Source of the DNA: Rhodopseudomonas boonkerdii | Lineage (GTDB): Bacteria > Pseudomonadota > Alphaproteobacteria > Rhizobiales > Xanthobacteraceae | Assembly (NCBI RefSeq): GCF_021184025.1 | Contig: NZ_CP036537.1 | Coordinates: 4,526,001-4,590,000, forward strand | Direction: 5' to 3' | DNA length: 64,000 nucleotides | Shown: in pieces, positions 52,666 to 62,014 of the stretch | Layout of the letters: every line of letters begins with the position of its first letter | Position numbering within the stretch: the stretch's first letter is position 1 | Position numbers and translations under genes: made by a program | Notes under the pieces: model-generated | What the model was told of the DNA's origin: nothing | What the model saw: the letters and a program-made list of their open reading frames with translations, nothing else | Databases searched by the model: none

Positions 52666-53508
52666 CTACCTTCCCCAGCGATCCTGCCAGATCTTCTCGC
52701 CCACCATGCAATTCACCCGCGGTTCGCGCGCAGCTGCCGGAATGACCTTCGCATAAGGCAGCTGAATGCCCGCCACTTCCATCACCAGCTTGGTACGGAT
52801 GGCTTCCTTGAACTTGTCACGCTCCTTGATCGGCACCACGAAAGAGCCGGGACCGCCGATCACGCAATCTTCATAGTACCAATCGAGGTTCTCGATATCC
52901 ATGGTCGAGTAAGACAACTCCTTCGCCATGATCGGCAGGCCATTGATGATGATGCCTTTCTCCACCGCCGCATCGCGCGCGATGGTGACAGGGCCGCCAT
53001 TGTTGTTCGGCCCGTCGCCCGAGATGTCGACGACACGGCGCATGCCATGCAGCGCGTTCTCCTCGAACAGCGGAACGGCAAAGTTGATGGCTCCCGAAAT
53101 CGACGTCCGCGACGCCCGGCGGATCGGTGCTTTCATGATTTCGGCGGCGACCGCGTCGGCCGACTCCGGCCCGTCGATCACGCGCCAGGGGATGACGACT
53201 TTCTGATCATTGGCGGCCGCCCATTCGAAATAGGTAACGGCGATCTTGCCATTCGGCCCGGTCTTCAGCGCAGCGAGGAATTCCTTCGAGATGATCGCCT
53301 GGGCATAACCCTCGCGCTGTATCGCCAGCTCGTCCATATCCATCGAGTAGGACACGTCCACCGCCAGCACCAGTTCGACATCGACCACGGGCTCGGCCTT
53401 GCTCTGGGCCAGTTGCCCGCGCAAACCGGTGGCAGCCACACTCGTCGCATCGCCGCCGAGCATCGCTCCGGCGACCAGCACCGCTCCAATCGAGACACAC
53501 CAGCGCAT
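52666..53508 (-). CDS. DUF1194 family von Willebrand factor A-like exported protein
   Basis: 280 residues with an N-terminal signal-like segment (MRWCVSIGAVLVAGAMLGGD) and a vWA-type core. The metal-ion motif is DVSYSMD, followed by ASRTSISGAINFAVPLFEEN and MRRVVDISGDGPNNNGGPVT. The family is common in alphaproteobacteria and is probably exported; a role in binding partners through a bound metal is inferred from the fold. It converges on cobB and has no functional neighbour that clarifies its role. Confidence 0.88.
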   Translation of the reverse strand: MRWCVSIGAVLVAGAMLGGDATSVAATGLRGQLAQSKAEPVVDVELVLAVDVSYSMDMDELAIQREGYAQAIISKEFLAALKTGPNGKIAVTYFEWAAANDQKVVIPWRVIDGPESADAVAAEIMKAPIRRASRTSISGAINFAVPLFEENALHGMRRVVDISGDGPNNNGGPVTIARDAAVEKGIIINGLPIMAKELSYSTMDIENLDWYYEDCVIGGPGSFVVPIKERDKFKEAIRTKLVMEVAGIQLPYAKVIPAAAREPRVNCMVGEKIWQDRWGR

Positions 53509-53693
53509 TGCGGTCCTCCCGTTTGTGAATCAGATGGTGACATGCAAATGACGAGCCGCAAAGCGGGAACCGCGTGGTCGCTTCACAATCAAGTCAGCAA
53601 TGCCGGTGGTCGCTGCTCATCGACAGAGACCGGCGGTGCGATTATATGTGGACGCCTCAGAGCGCGTCCCGCCGACCGACCGCGTGAATCGTC

Positions 53694-53999
53694 ATGCCCC
53701 AAAGCGTTGTTCAGCCGCAGACCAAGGCGAAGCCGAAGGTCGAGCGACCCAAATTATACAAGGTCATCCTGGTCAATGACGACTACACGCCGCGGGAATT
53801 TGTCGTCCGCGTGCTGAAGGCGGAATTCCGCATGGCCGAGGAGCAGGCGGCCAAGGTGATGCTGACCGCCCACCAGCGCGGCGTCTGCGTGGTCGCCGTA
53901 TTTACGCGGGACGTCGCCGAGACAAAGGCGACGCGGGCAACAGATGCCGGACGCGCCAAGGGCTATCCGTTGCTGTTCACGATAGAGCCGGAGGAATAG
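53694..53999 (+). CDS. clpS: ATP-dependent Clp protease adaptor ClpS
   Basis: 101 residues. A basic N-terminal extension (KAKPKVERP) precedes the ClpS core YKVILVNDDYTPREFVVRVL. Next come EEQAAKVMLTAHQRGVCVVA, the substrate-groove segment VFTRDVAETK and PLLFTIEPEE. The NDD-x-T-P motif delivers N-end-rule substrates to ClpAP. Alphaproteobacteria often have two ClpS paralogs; the TKATRATDAGRAKGY loop suggests the ClpS2 type, but no clpA is next to it to confirm. Confidence 0.93.
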   Translation: MPQSVVQPQTKAKPKVERPKLYKVILVNDDYTPREFVVRVLKAEFRMAEEQAAKVMLTAHQRGVCVVAVFTRDVAETKATRATDAGRAKGYPLLFTIEPEE

Positions 54000-54007
54000 C
54001 TCCGGCC

Positions 54008-54114
54008 CCCTCATGGTGAGGAGGCGCGAAGCGCCGTCTCGAACCATGAGATGTCGGAGCTCCGAGCGTCCGGCCATCCTTCGAGACGCCGCTAGGCGGC
54101 TCCTCAGGATGAGG
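54008..54114. repeat. Palindromic repeat (CCCCTCATGGTGAGGAGGCGC family), copy 5
   Basis: CCCTCATGGTGAGGAGGCGC to GGCTCCTCAGGATGAGG with GTCTCGAACCATGAG and CATCCTTCGAGACGCC. It separates the convergent clpS and cyclase genes. Confidence 0.85.
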
Positions 54115-54121
54115 ATGGAAG

Positions 54122-55309
54122 TTATGGCAACGCGTCTTCATCGGCCAGCCCGTACACCCGCTCCGCCCTTGCAAATCCCGCAATCGGAAACTCACCGAGA
54201 TCGGTCCACTCGACTCCGCTCGCATCGACGAAAGCGGACGATGCCACCACCGTGCGGGACAGCTTGCCGGCGATCTTCTCCAGTCGCGCGGCGAGATTCA
54301 CCGCGGGACCGATGCAGGTGAAATCCACGCGATCACCACCGCCGATATTGCCATACAGCACCTTGCCCACATGCAAAGCGAGGCCGAAGCGGAATTGCTC
54401 CTCGGTCAGGCTGGCTCCTGCCCAGCGGAGCTGCTCGACGGCTGCACGAGACAGGCGCGCAGCTTCCAGCACGCGGCCGCACACAGCCGTCAAGTCGTCC
54501 TCATCTTCGGCCACGGGAAATACGGCAAGCAACCCGTCGCCCATGAATTTCAGCACCTCGCCGCCCTGCTCCAGGATCGCCGGCACCTGACAATCGAAAT
54601 AGCGGTTGAGAATATCGACTACATTTTCCGGCTGCAGCCGGTCCGACAGCGCGGTGAATCCGCGCAGATCGGACAGCCAGATCACAGCCTGCATGGTCTC
54701 GGTATGGCCGCGCCGGATCTGCCCGGCGAGAATGCGCGCACCCGCACGGGCGCCGACATAATTATCGAGCAGGCCGGCAGCCGTGCGGCGGAGCAGATGG
54801 ATTTCGATCATGCGCGTCAGTGACGGCATGATCCGGCGGAGGCCAACCAGCTGGGCCTCGGTGAAACCTTCGGGATCGCGCGTGATCCAGCTGGATGCAT
54901 AAAACTCGCCGTCCGACATCACGAGCGGCAGCGCGATGTAATCGGTGCAGCCCTCGGCGCGCATTTCGGTGAGAAACGGCCTGTTGCTCACCATGTCATC
55001 GCGGAGCGAATGACGGACTTCCACCCCCTCGTTGAAAACGCGGTGCAGCGGACTGATCTGGAATTCCTCGCCGTCCTCCTCGCCATGGGCCATGGAGCCC
55101 AATGTCACGCCAGTACCAGCCCGCCAGATGAAGCCACGCCCCATCATGCTCGGATGAAGCGTCCGCACGAACACGCCGACACGGAACAGCGGGATGCCGC
55201 AGGCGACCATGCGCTCGCAGGTCTCTGACATAAAGAGATCGGTGCGAACGGCCGAACGCGCGCCCTCGGCAAGCCAGGTGATGAGATCGTTGAGTTGTGT
55301 CGTATCCAT
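54122..55309 (-). CDS. Class III adenylate/guanylate cyclase with N-terminal sensory region
   Basis: 395 residues from the ATG at 55309; a start at 55330 is less likely as it runs into a repeat. The C-terminal third is a class III cyclase domain: AVIWLSDLRGFTALSDRLQP with the first metal Asp, LEQGGEVLKFMGDGLLAVFP with the second, and FTCIGPAVNLAARLEKIAGK. The N-terminal part has a hydrophobic-poor GAF-like region and no membrane helix, so it is likely cytoplasmic. Its product would be cAMP or cGMP. The cNMP-binding protein at 36802 is a possible but unlinked effector. Confidence 0.88.
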   Translation of the reverse strand: MDTTQLNDLITWLAEGARSAVRTDLFMSETCERMVACGIPLFRVGVFVRTLHPSMMGRGFIWRAGTGVTLGSMAHGEEDGEEFQISPLHRVFNEGVEVRHSLRDDMVSNRPFLTEMRAEGCTDYIALPLVMSDGEFYASSWITRDPEGFTEAQLVGLRRIMPSLTRMIEIHLLRRTAAGLLDNYVGARAGARILAGQIRRGHTETMQAVIWLSDLRGFTALSDRLQPENVVDILNRYFDCQVPAILEQGGEVLKFMGDGLLAVFPVAEDEDDLTAVCGRVLEAARLSRAAVEQLRWAGASLTEEQFRFGLALHVGKVLYGNIGGGDRVDFTCIGPAVNLAARLEKIAGKLSRTVVASSAFVDASGVEWTDLGEFPIAGFARAERVYGLADEDALP

Positions 55310-55339
55310 TGCGGGGTGAGCGTAACACAACCGCGCTGC

Positions 55340-55429
55340 CGTAGGGCGGATTAGCGAAGCGTAATCCGCCGGCCGATTCCTTAATTATGCTCCGCGGCGG
55401 ATTACGGCTTCGCCTCATCCGCCCTACGG
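55340..55429. repeat. Palindromic repeat (CGTAGGGCGGATGAGCG family), copy 2
   Basis: CGTAGGGCGGATTAGCGAAGC pairs with GCTTCGCCTCATCCGCCCTACG around GTAATCCGCCGG / GCGGATTAC. It fills the gap between the cyclase and aroC; its right arm ends just before the aroC stop codon. Confidence 0.9.
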
Positions 55430-55437
55430 CCGAGCTC

Positions 55438-56523
55438 TTATCCCACCTGCCCGCGATGACGGATAAAATGGTCGGCGATCACGCAGGCGACCATGGCTTC
55501 GGCCACTGGCACGGCGCGGATGCCGACGCAGGGATCGTGACGTCCCTTGGTGAGAATGTTCGTGTCGGTGCCGCTGCGATCCACGGTCTTGCGCGGCGAC
55601 AGGATCGACGATGTCGGCTTGACCGCAAAACGCGCGACGATGAACTGGCCGGTGGAAATGCCGCCGAGAATGCCGCCTGCATGGTTGGACATGAAGGTCG
55701 GGCCGTTATTGCCCATCCGCATCTCGTCCGCGTTTTCCTCGCCAGTCAGCGCGGCAGCATCGAAACCGTCGCCGATCTCGACGCCTTTCACGGCATTGAT
55801 ACTCATCAGCGCCGACGCGATGTCGCTGTCGAGCTTGCCATAAATCGGTGCACCGAGGCCGGCGGGCACGCCATCGGCCACCACCTCGATCACTGCGCCG
55901 ATGGAGGAGCCGGACTTGCGGATGCCGTCGAGATAGTCGGCATAGAATGCCGCCTTGTCAGCATCAGGGCAGAAGAACGGATTGTTCCCGACCTCGTCCC
56001 AATTCCAGTTCGCACGATCGATCTTGTGCGGCCCCATCTGCACCAGAGCGGCGCGGACATTCACACCCGGCACGACTTTTCGCGCAATAGCGCCAGCCGC
56101 CACACGGGTCGCGGTTTCGCGCGCCGAGGAACGACCGCCGCCGCGATAGTCGCGCAATCCGTATTTCGCCTCATAGGTGAAATCGGCATGGCCGGGGCGG
56201 AATTTGTCCTTGATGTCCGAATAGTCCTTGGAGCGCTGATCGGTGTTCTCGATCAAGAGCGCGATCGGCGTTCCCGTTGTCACCTGCATGCCGGTCTGCG
56301 GATGCGCCATCACACCGGACAGAATCTTCACCGCGTCGGGCTCCTGCCGCTGGGTGGTGAAGCGCGACTGGCCGGGACGACGGCGATCGAGGTCGTGCTG
56401 GATCTCGGCCGCTTCCAGCGGAATCATCGGCGGGCACCCGTCGACCACGCAGCCGATCGCGACACCGTGGCTCTCGCCGAAGGTGGTGACGCGGAACATA
56501 TGGCCGAAGGTATTGTGGGACAT
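55438..56523 (-). CDS. aroC: Chorismate synthase
   Basis: 361 residues from the ATG at 56523, the usual AroC length; a frame to 56643 overruns the next spacer. It begins [20 protein letters not shown], followed by [37 protein letters not shown] and [20 protein letters not shown]. The end has [20 protein letters not shown] and [19 protein letters not shown]. It forms chorismate from EPSP with reduced FMN, feeding aromatic amino acids, folate and quinones. It is in line with a phosphatase and fabI, all minus strand. Confidence 0.96.
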   Translation of the reverse strand: MSHNTFGHMFRVTTFGESHGVAIGCVVDGCPPMIPLEAAEIQHDLDRRRPGQSRFTTQRQEPDAVKILSGVMAHPQTGMQVTTGTPIALLIENTDQRSKDYSDIKDKFRPGHADFTYEAKYGLRDYRGGGRSSARETATRVAAGAIARKVVPGVNVRAALVQMGPHKIDRANWNWDEVGNNPFFCPDADKAAFYADYLDGIRKSGSSIGAVIEVVADGVPAGLGAPIYGKLDSDIASALMSINAVKGVEIGDGFDAAALTGEENADEMRMGNNGPTFMSNHAGGILGGISTGQFIVARFAVKPTSSILSPRKTVDRSGTDTNILTKGRHDPCVGIRAVPVAEAMVACVIADHFIRHRGQVG

Positions 56524-56605
56524 GGGGTTTCCGAAGATCGCAAAAGTCGACACATGTCGTAGCGACATGTCGCGAGAATCGCAACAAACGCCCCCTTCAC
56601 GGTGA

Positions 56606-57199
56606 TTAAGCGAACTTCTCCAGCCCGCTTTCGCCAAACACATAGACCGCGCCCTGCTGGATCGGCAGTTCCGCGACGCCCTCCGGCGTGTCGAGCCCGA
56701 GCGCCACCATCAGCGCGCGGCAGGTGCCGCCATGGGCGACCGCGACCACGTCGCCGGTCAAATCTGCTGCCCAGGCGCGGACGCGTTCCTGAACCTCAAC
56801 ATAGCTCTCACCACCTGGCGCCGGCAGCGTCCATTTCTGGGTCAGGCGCGCGGCATAAAGATCGGGCTTGTCGGCCCGCTGCTCGGCCAGCGTAAAGCCT
56901 TCCCAGTCGCCATAGCCGATCTCGCGCAGGCGATCGTCAAGTGCATAGTCGCCCACAGGAATAGCAAGCTCCGCGCGCACCAATTCCATGGTGTTGCGCG
57001 CGCGGCCAAGCGGGCTGGCGACAAAAGACACATCGCGATGAGTGCGATTGTGACGCGCCAGCAGATCCTTCAGCACCGTACCGGCATGCGTCGCCTGTTC
57101 GCGGCCGAGATCATTAAGCGGAATGTCCTTGGAGCCCTGAAAACGACCCAAGGCATTCCACTCGGTCTGGCCGTGGCGGATGTAATAGATGGTTGGCAT
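56606..57199 (-). CDS. Histidine phosphatase family protein
   Basis: 197 residues from the ATG at 57199; upstream frame to 57229 lacks support. The catalytic [20 protein letters not shown] (RHG motif) and [16 protein letters not shown] are at the N-terminus. The second catalytic His is in [19 protein letters not shown]. It is likely a phosphoglycerate mutase-like phosphatase; its target is not evident. The 81-bp gap to aroC and 111-bp gap to fabI (which contains a repeat) suggest separate control. Confidence 0.9.
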   Translation of the reverse strand: MPTIYYIRHGQTEWNALGRFQGSKDIPLNDLGREQATHAGTVLKDLLARHNRTHRDVSFVASPLGRARNTMELVRAELAIPVGDYALDDRLREIGYGDWEGFTLAEQRADKPDLYAARLTQKWTLPAPGGESYVEVQERVRAWAADLTGDVVAVAHGGTCRALMVALGLDTPEGVAELPIQQGAVYVFGESGLEKFA

Positions 57200-57224
57200 G
57201 AGGTGAGGCTCGATGTTTCCAGTC

Positions 57225-57304
57225 GTCATTGCGAGCGTAGCGAAGCAATCCAGAGGCCAAGAACGAAGGCTGGATTGCTTCGTCGCTACGTTCCTCGCAA
57301 TGAC
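57225..57304. repeat. Palindromic intergenic repeat (GTCATTGCGAG family), copy 3
   Basis: GTCATTGCGAGCGTAGCGAAGCAATCCAG pattern in shortened form: outer GTCATTGCGAG / CTCGCAATGAC and inner GCAATCCAG / CTGGATTGC. It lacks the extra nested palindrome of copy 1. Confidence 0.88.
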
Positions 57305-57310
57305 GGCATA

Positions 57311-58132
57311 TTATTCCCCGCTGCCCATGCGAATATCCGGCGCGTCCGGCACCTTGGTGCCGAGTACGTGATAGCCGGCATCGACATGGTGCACCTCGCC
57401 GGTGACGCCGCTGGAGAGATCGGAGAGGAAATACATCGAGCTCTGGCCAACTTCGTCGATGGAGACGTTCTTGCGCAGCGGCGCGTTCACTTCGTTGTAT
57501 TTCAGCAGATAACGCGAGTCCGCGATGCCCGCGAAGGCCAGCGTCTTGATCGGGCCGGCCGAGATCGCATTGACGCGGATGCCCTTCTCGCCGAGGTCTG
57601 CCGCGAGATAGCGCACACTGGCTTCCAGCGCGGCCTTGGCGACGCCCATGACATTGTAGTTCGGCATCCACTTCTCGGCGCCGTAATAGGACAGCGTGAC
57701 GATCGAACCGCCTTCCGTCATCAGCTTCTCGGCGCGCTGGGCGATCGCCGTCAGCGAATAGCAGGAGATCAGCATGCTCTTGCTGAAATTCTCCGCGGTC
57801 GTGTCCACATAGCGGCCTTCGAGCTCATTCTTGTCCGAGAAAGCGATGGCGTGGACCACGAAATCGATCTTACCCCACTTGGCCTTGGCGGCGTCGAACA
57901 CCGCGTCGATGGTAGCGGGATCGGTGACATCGCAATGGCCGAGCAGTGTCGCGCCGAGTTCGGCAGCCAGCGGCTCGACGCGCTTCTTCAGTGCATCGCC
58001 CTGATAGGTCAGCGCGATTTCGGCGCCTTGAGCCTGACACGCCTTGGCGATGCCCCAGGCGATGGAGCGGTTGTTGGCGACGCCCAGAATGACACCACGC
58101 TTGCCCTTCATCAGGCCCGACACTTCGCTCAT
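57311..58132 (-). CDS. fabI: Enoyl-[acyl-carrier-protein] reductase (NADH), FabI
   Basis: 273 residues from the ATG at 58132. It has the FabI dinucleotide segment GVANNRSIAWGIAKACQAQG, then VHAIAFSDK and LSYYGAEKWMPNYNVMGVAK with the catalytic Tyr-x6-Lys pair. The end has GPIKTLAFAGIADSRYLL, NVSIDEVGQSSMYFLSDLSS and GEVHHVDAGYHVLG. It reduces enoyl-ACP in fatty acid synthesis and is the target of triclosan-like inhibitors. It diverges from the sigma factor at 58325. Confidence 0.95.
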   Translation of the reverse strand: MSEVSGLMKGKRGVILGVANNRSIAWGIAKACQAQGAEIALTYQGDALKKRVEPLAAELGATLLGHCDVTDPATIDAVFDAAKAKWGKIDFVVHAIAFSDKNELEGRYVDTTAENFSKSMLISCYSLTAIAQRAEKLMTEGGSIVTLSYYGAEKWMPNYNVMGVAKAALEASVRYLAADLGEKGIRVNAISAGPIKTLAFAGIADSRYLLKYNEVNAPLRKNVSIDEVGQSSMYFLSDLSSGVTGEVHHVDAGYHVLGTKVPDAPDIRMGSGE

Positions 58133-58324
58133 ATCGCCTCCGTTTTGCGCTGACCGGCTTTGGGCCGGCCTCAAATCTGGCCCTTGGGGTACACCAGCAC
58201 TGCCGCAGGGTATAGCCCCAAAGTGGCCGCTTGGCGGCCGTTTACCCTGTGCGCCAGCGTCGGAATAGATGCCCTACCAAGGTGTTATGATGGATGCGGC
58301 AATTGTGGCCGCCTCGAAATACCG

Positions 58325-58840
58325 ATGGACCCAGCCGATGGCGACAGCCTCATGAACGCGTTCCGCGACGGCGTGGAGAGCATGATTCCGGCGCTGCGGC
58401 GTTATGCCCGCGCGCTGGCACGCGACACAGACATTGCCGACGACCTCGTGCAGGACACGCTTGTGCGCGCGCTGCGCTCCGAAAAGCTGTTCATCGGCGG
58501 CGACCTGCGCAGCTGGCTCTATACGATCCTGACCAATCTGAACCGCAACCGCCGCCGCTCGCTGGCGCGCAAGCCTGTGTTCACCGAGCTGTTCGACACC
58601 AATGCGGATGCGTCAGGCACCGAAGCCGAGGGGCGCGATATTTCGCGCGCTCTTGCTGCCTTGGTCGAGGAGCAGCGCTCGGTGCTGCTGCTCGTGATGC
58701 TGGAGGGACTGAGCTATCGTGAGGTCGCCGACATCCAGGGTGTGCCGATCGGCACCGTGATGTCGCGCCTCGCCCGTGCCCGTGCCCATGTCAAAGCCTA
58801 TCTCGACGGCGAGCGCCCGGCGCTCCGCGCGGTCAAGTGA
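58325..58840 (+). CDS. ECF-type RNA polymerase sigma factor
   Basis: 171 residues from the ATG at 58325, or 162 from the ATG at 58352; the frame to 58160 is in the fabI spacer. Region 2 contains YARALARDTDIADDLVQDTL and ALRSEKLFIGGDLRSWLYTI; region 4 has AALVEEQRSVLLLVMLEGLS, YREVADIQGVPIGTVMSRLA and RARAHVKAYL. It is paired with a membrane anti-sigma factor 18 bp downstream, the usual arrangement for stress-responsive ECF sigmas. Its regulon is unknown. Confidence 0.9.
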   Translation: MDPADGDSLMNAFRDGVESMIPALRRYARALARDTDIADDLVQDTLVRALRSEKLFIGGDLRSWLYTILTNLNRNRRRSLARKPVFTELFDTNADASGTEAEGRDISRALAALVEEQRSVLLLVMLEGLSYREVADIQGVPIGTVMSRLARARAHVKAYLDGERPALRAVK

Positions 58841-58858
58841 TCTTCCGAGGACCCGACG

Positions 58859-59635
58859 ATGACGACCCCGAACATTCCCGTCACCGAAGATGAACTGCAC
58901 GCTTTCATCGACGACGAATTGCCGGCCGAACGTCGCGCCGATGTGGAAGCCTGGCTCGCGGCACACCCCGACGATGCCGAGCGCGTGCGCTCCTGGCGCA
59001 GCATGGCCGATCTCCTGCACGCACGTTACGATGCGGTAGCCGACGAGCCGGTGCCGCAGCGACTCGAGCTCGAGCGCCTGACCCGGCAGTCGCAAACACG
59101 GCCATGGCTCTATAGCGCCGTCGCTGCAGCGCTGGTCGCCTTCGTCGCCGGCGGCAGCGTCGGCTGGCTGGCGCGCGGCACATCCGCCTCGTCGCCGAGC
59201 TTTCGGACCTTCGCGCTCGATGCGCTCGATGCCCATCGCACCTATGTGGTGGAAGTCCGCCATCCCGTCGAGGTCGCGGGCGACGAGCGCGCGCATCTGC
59301 AGCAGTGGCTGTCCAAGCGCGTCGGCTACGCCGTCAAGGCACCGGATCTGGAGAGCAGCGGCTTGAAGCTGGTCGGCGGACGCTTGCTGCCTGGTCCCGA
59401 CGCCCCGGCGGCGTTCTTCATGTACGAGACCGCCAGCGGCGAGCGCTTCACACTTTATACGTCGCGCGCCAAAACCGACACGACCTCGATGCGCTACGCC
59501 TCGCAGGACAAGGACGGCGCCATGTTCTGGGCCGACAAGGGCGTCGGTTATGTGGTGTCAGGCACGTCCGACAAGGAGCGCCTGAACACCGTAGCGCGGG
59601 CGATCTACGATCAGACGGAGAAGCTGGGCGGATAG
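58859..59635 (+). CDS. Membrane-anchored anti-sigma factor
   Basis: 258 residues. The N-terminal cytoplasmic part (TEDELHAFIDDELPAERRAD) resembles RsiW-type anti-sigma domains, and a single membrane helix lies near residues 83-103 (PWLYSAVAAALVAFVAGGSV). The rest is periplasmic. No zinc-binding HxxxCxxC motif is visible, so it is not a ChrR-type zinc anti-sigma. The gap to the sigma gene is 18 bp, so the two form a pair. The periplasmic part presumably senses an envelope signal; this is inference. Confidence 0.85.
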   Translation: MTTPNIPVTEDELHAFIDDELPAERRADVEAWLAAHPDDAERVRSWRSMADLLHARYDAVADEPVPQRLELERLTRQSQTRPWLYSAVAAALVAFVAGGSVGWLARGTSASSPSFRTFALDALDAHRTYVVEVRHPVEVAGDERAHLQQWLSKRVGYAVKAPDLESSGLKLVGGRLLPGPDAPAAFFMYETASGERFTLYTSRAKTDTTSMRYASQDKDGAMFWADKGVGYVVSGTSDKERLNTVARAIYDQTEKLGG

Positions 59636-59642
59636 CTCGGAT

Positions 59643-59679
59643 CTTAGGATGGGTAGAGCGTAGCGAAACCCATCCTAAG
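59643..59679. terminator. Hairpin between convergent anti-sigma and dnaJ-like genes
   Basis: CTTAGGATGGGT and ACCCATCCTAAG form a perfect 12-bp stem with a 13-base loop containing GAGCGTAGCGAA. It lies between convergent genes and could act as a shared transcript end; T-runs are poor. Confidence 0.55.
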
Positions 59680-59690
59680 ACCGCGCAGTG

Positions 59691-60668
59691 TTACATCTCA
59701 CTCCGCGGATTATACGGGTGTCCGCTCTGCCACTTCTCCATCAGCGCTTCCAGCTCCGCGTCGTTGCCGTCGGGAAGCATGATGCGGGTGGTGAAATAGA
59801 GATCGCCGGCACCGTCGGCTTTCGGCAAGCCCTTGCCCTTCAGGCGAAACGTGCGGCCGCTCGACGTATTCTTCGGGATCGACAATTCGACCGCGCCTGT
59901 CAGCGTCGGCGCACGCACTTTCGCGCCGAGCACGGCTTCATAGAGCGTGATCGGCAGGTCGACGCGCAGGTCGCTGCCGTCGATCTTGAAGGTCGAATGA
60001 GGAGCGATGGTCACGGTGATCATCAGATCGCCGGGGCGGTGGCCGGGGGCGGTCTCGCCCTGCCCGCGCAGGCGGATCTGCTGGCCGTTGGTGACGCCGG
60101 CCGGCACCTTGACGTTCAGCTCCTTGCCGGATGGCAGGCGCACGCGCTTTTCGGCACCCTTGACGGACTCCTCGAGAGTCACGGTCATGGCGACATTGAT
60201 GTCGAGATCGGGGATGCCGCCACCATAGGCGCTGCCGCCGCCGAAGCCACCGCTCTCGAATTCGAACGACTGCGCACCGGCACGGGCGCCGCGAGCGGCC
60301 GCGCCGCCGAACATGCTGTTCAGGATATCCTCGAAGCCGGCGGCGCCGCCGGCGCCAAAGCCCTGCTGGCCGCCGCGGAAGGCGTGCTCGAAACCGGCAC
60401 CGCGCGCGCCGCCACGTCCGCCGCCCGGGAAGCCCTGGAAACGCGGCTTGCCTTCGGCGTCGATCTCACCGCGGTCAAACTGCTTGCGCTTGTCCTCGTC
60501 GCCAAGGATTTCATTGGCCGCGTTCACTTCCGAAAACCGCTCGGCGGCTTTCGGATCGTTCTTGTTGGCGTCGGGATGATGCTTCTTGGCGAGCTTGCGA
60601 AACGCACTCTTGATCGCCGCAGCACTGGCGCCCCGCTGCACCCCCAAGACCTCATAGGGGTCGCGCAT
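59691..60668 (-). CDS. DnaJ/CbpA-family co-chaperone (type without zinc finger)
   Basis: 325 residues. The J domain has HPD at residues 31-33 (KKHHPDANKND), followed by a long Gly/Phe-rich stretch (about 75-145, GGGRGGARGAG and similar). C-terminal substrate domains include VRLPSGKELNVKVPAGVTNG, QQIRLRGQGE and GRTFRLKGKGLPKADGAGDL. The CxxCxGxG zinc motifs of DnaJ are missing, so it is CbpA-like. It stimulates DnaK-type chaperone activity. It converges on the anti-sigma gene. Confidence 0.9.
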   Translation of the reverse strand: MRDPYEVLGVQRGASAAAIKSAFRKLAKKHHPDANKNDPKAAERFSEVNAANEILGDEDKRKQFDRGEIDAEGKPRFQGFPGGGRGGARGAGFEHAFRGGQQGFGAGGAAGFEDILNSMFGGAAARGARAGAQSFEFESGGFGGGSAYGGGIPDLDINVAMTVTLEESVKGAEKRVRLPSGKELNVKVPAGVTNGQQIRLRGQGETAPGHRPGDLMITVTIAPHSTFKIDGSDLRVDLPITLYEAVLGAKVRAPTLTGAVELSIPKNTSSGRTFRLKGKGLPKADGAGDLYFTTRIMLPDGNDAELEALMEKWQSGHPYNPRSEM

Positions 60669-60817
60669 CCGTCGTCTCTCCTCACATATGCGAAATACGG
60701 GCTTCGGACGGCTAGGCCCGGACCCGCGTGAATGGCATGCGGGACAAACCCGCTTGCCCCTTCATCTGGTGTGTTCGTGTCATTTTTGCAACGGGGCCGC
60801 AAGCGGTGAAGCGAAAC

Positions 60818-61354
60818 TCAGCTTCGCTTCCACGGCACCAGAGTCCGCACGTCCCAGCGTCCGCGCTCGCCTTTACACGCCGCACCTTGCATCCAGCTTT
60901 CGGTGGTGCCGTTGACATAGGAGGCGAGAAAGTCACGGCAGGTCTTGCCCTCGGCGACATAGGCATTGGACAGCGGCGTGACCGAGCCGCGGGCACCGGT
61001 CACCGGATTTTCCCATGGCTGGCTGGAATCCTTGCTGCCGCGCGTGAGCACATCACTGGCGGCGTTGCGGGCGAGCGCCAGATCGGCCTCGGTCGGGTCG
61101 TAACTCGCCGACTGCGCCGTGGGTGACATAGAACCGGGCGTGATCGAGCCGGTCACGTCGCCGCCGTCCATCCTGGCGAACGGGCCGTCATTGTCCCGCA
61201 TGACGCTGCAACCGCCAAGGCCCGTACCGATGAGAATAGCTGTCAAAGCTGCCTTGAGCGGCCACAGACCCGATAGGCCAATGCGTCCGCGTGCCCTATA
61301 TAGGTCTCGCCTATAGAGGGATCCTGGCGCGCTATCGCTGACAGGCCAACGCAA
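60818..61354 (-). CDS. RT0821/Lpp0805-family surface lipoprotein-like protein
   Basis: About 178 residues from a TTG at 61354; the ATG at 61399 overlaps the divergent pdxH and is less likely, so the start is uncertain. A lipobox-like [11 protein letters not shown] precedes a secreted domain with [38 protein letters not shown] and a C-terminal [20 protein letters not shown]. The last block with [16 protein letters not shown] matches the RT0821/Lpp0805 pattern. It is likely an outer-membrane or periplasmic lipoprotein of unknown function. Confidence 0.75.
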   Translation of the reverse strand: MRWPVSDSAPGSLYRRDLYRARGRIGLSGLWPLKAALTAILIGTGLGGCSVMRDNDGPFARMDGGDVTGSITPGSMSPTAQSASYDPTEADLALARNAASDVLTRGSKDSSQPWENPVTGARGSVTPLSNAYVAEGKTCRDFLASYVNGTTESWMQGAACKGERGRWDVRTLVPWKRS

Positions 61355-61369
61355 TACGGAACTCCGGAC

Positions 61370-62014
61370 ATGACCGACACGACCCCCTCCATGAAACACC
61401 CAACTCCGTTAACGTCCGGTGATTTTACGGCGGCAGAGGAACCGTTTGCGCTGTTTTCCGAATGGTTTAACGAAGCCAAGACGTCCGAGCCGAACGATCC
61501 CAACGCCATGGCGCTGGCGACCGTCGATGCCGACGGCCTGCCCGATGTGCGCATGGTGCTGATGAAGGGCTATGACGCCGACGGTTTCGTCTTCTACAGC
61601 CATATCGCCAGCCAGAAGGGCCAGGAACTCGCCGGCAATCCCAAGGCCGCGCTGCTGTTTCACTGGAAATCGCTGCGCCGGCAGATTCGTGTTCGCGGGC
61701 CGGTGACGCCTGTGACCGATGCCGAAGCCGACGAATATTTCGCCACCCGTCCGAAACAGGCGCAGATCGGTGCGTGGGCCAGCAAGCAGTCGCAGCCGCT
61801 GGAGAGCCGCTTCGCCTTCGAGCAGGCCATCGCCAAAGAGGGCGCGAAATATCTGATCGGCAATGTTCCGCGCCCGCCAGGCTGGAGCGGCTGGCGCATC
61901 ATTCCGCAGAGGATCGAGTTCTGGCACGACCGCCCGTTCCGCCTGCATGACCGTATCGAATTCCGCCGCGATGCCGCCGGCAGCGCCTGGAGCAAAGTGA
62001 GGATGTATCCGTGA
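61370..62014 (+). CDS. pdxH: Pyridoxamine 5'-phosphate oxidase
   Basis: 214 residues. The core is [40 protein letters not shown] and [20 protein letters not shown]. The PLP-site end is [20 protein letters not shown] and [20 protein letters not shown], the PdxH C-terminal signature. It makes pyridoxal 5'-phosphate from pyridoxine or pyridoxamine 5'-phosphate with FMN and oxygen. It overlaps the next SDR gene by GTGA, so the two are translationally linked. Confidence 0.95.
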   Translation: MTDTTPSMKHPTPLTSGDFTAAEEPFALFSEWFNEAKTSEPNDPNAMALATVDADGLPDVRMVLMKGYDADGFVFYSHIASQKGQELAGNPKAALLFHWKSLRRQIRVRGPVTPVTDAEADEYFATRPKQAQIGAWASKQSQPLESRFAFEQAIAKEGAKYLIGNVPRPPGWSGWRIIPQRIEFWHDRPFRLHDRIEFRRDAAGSAWSKVRMYP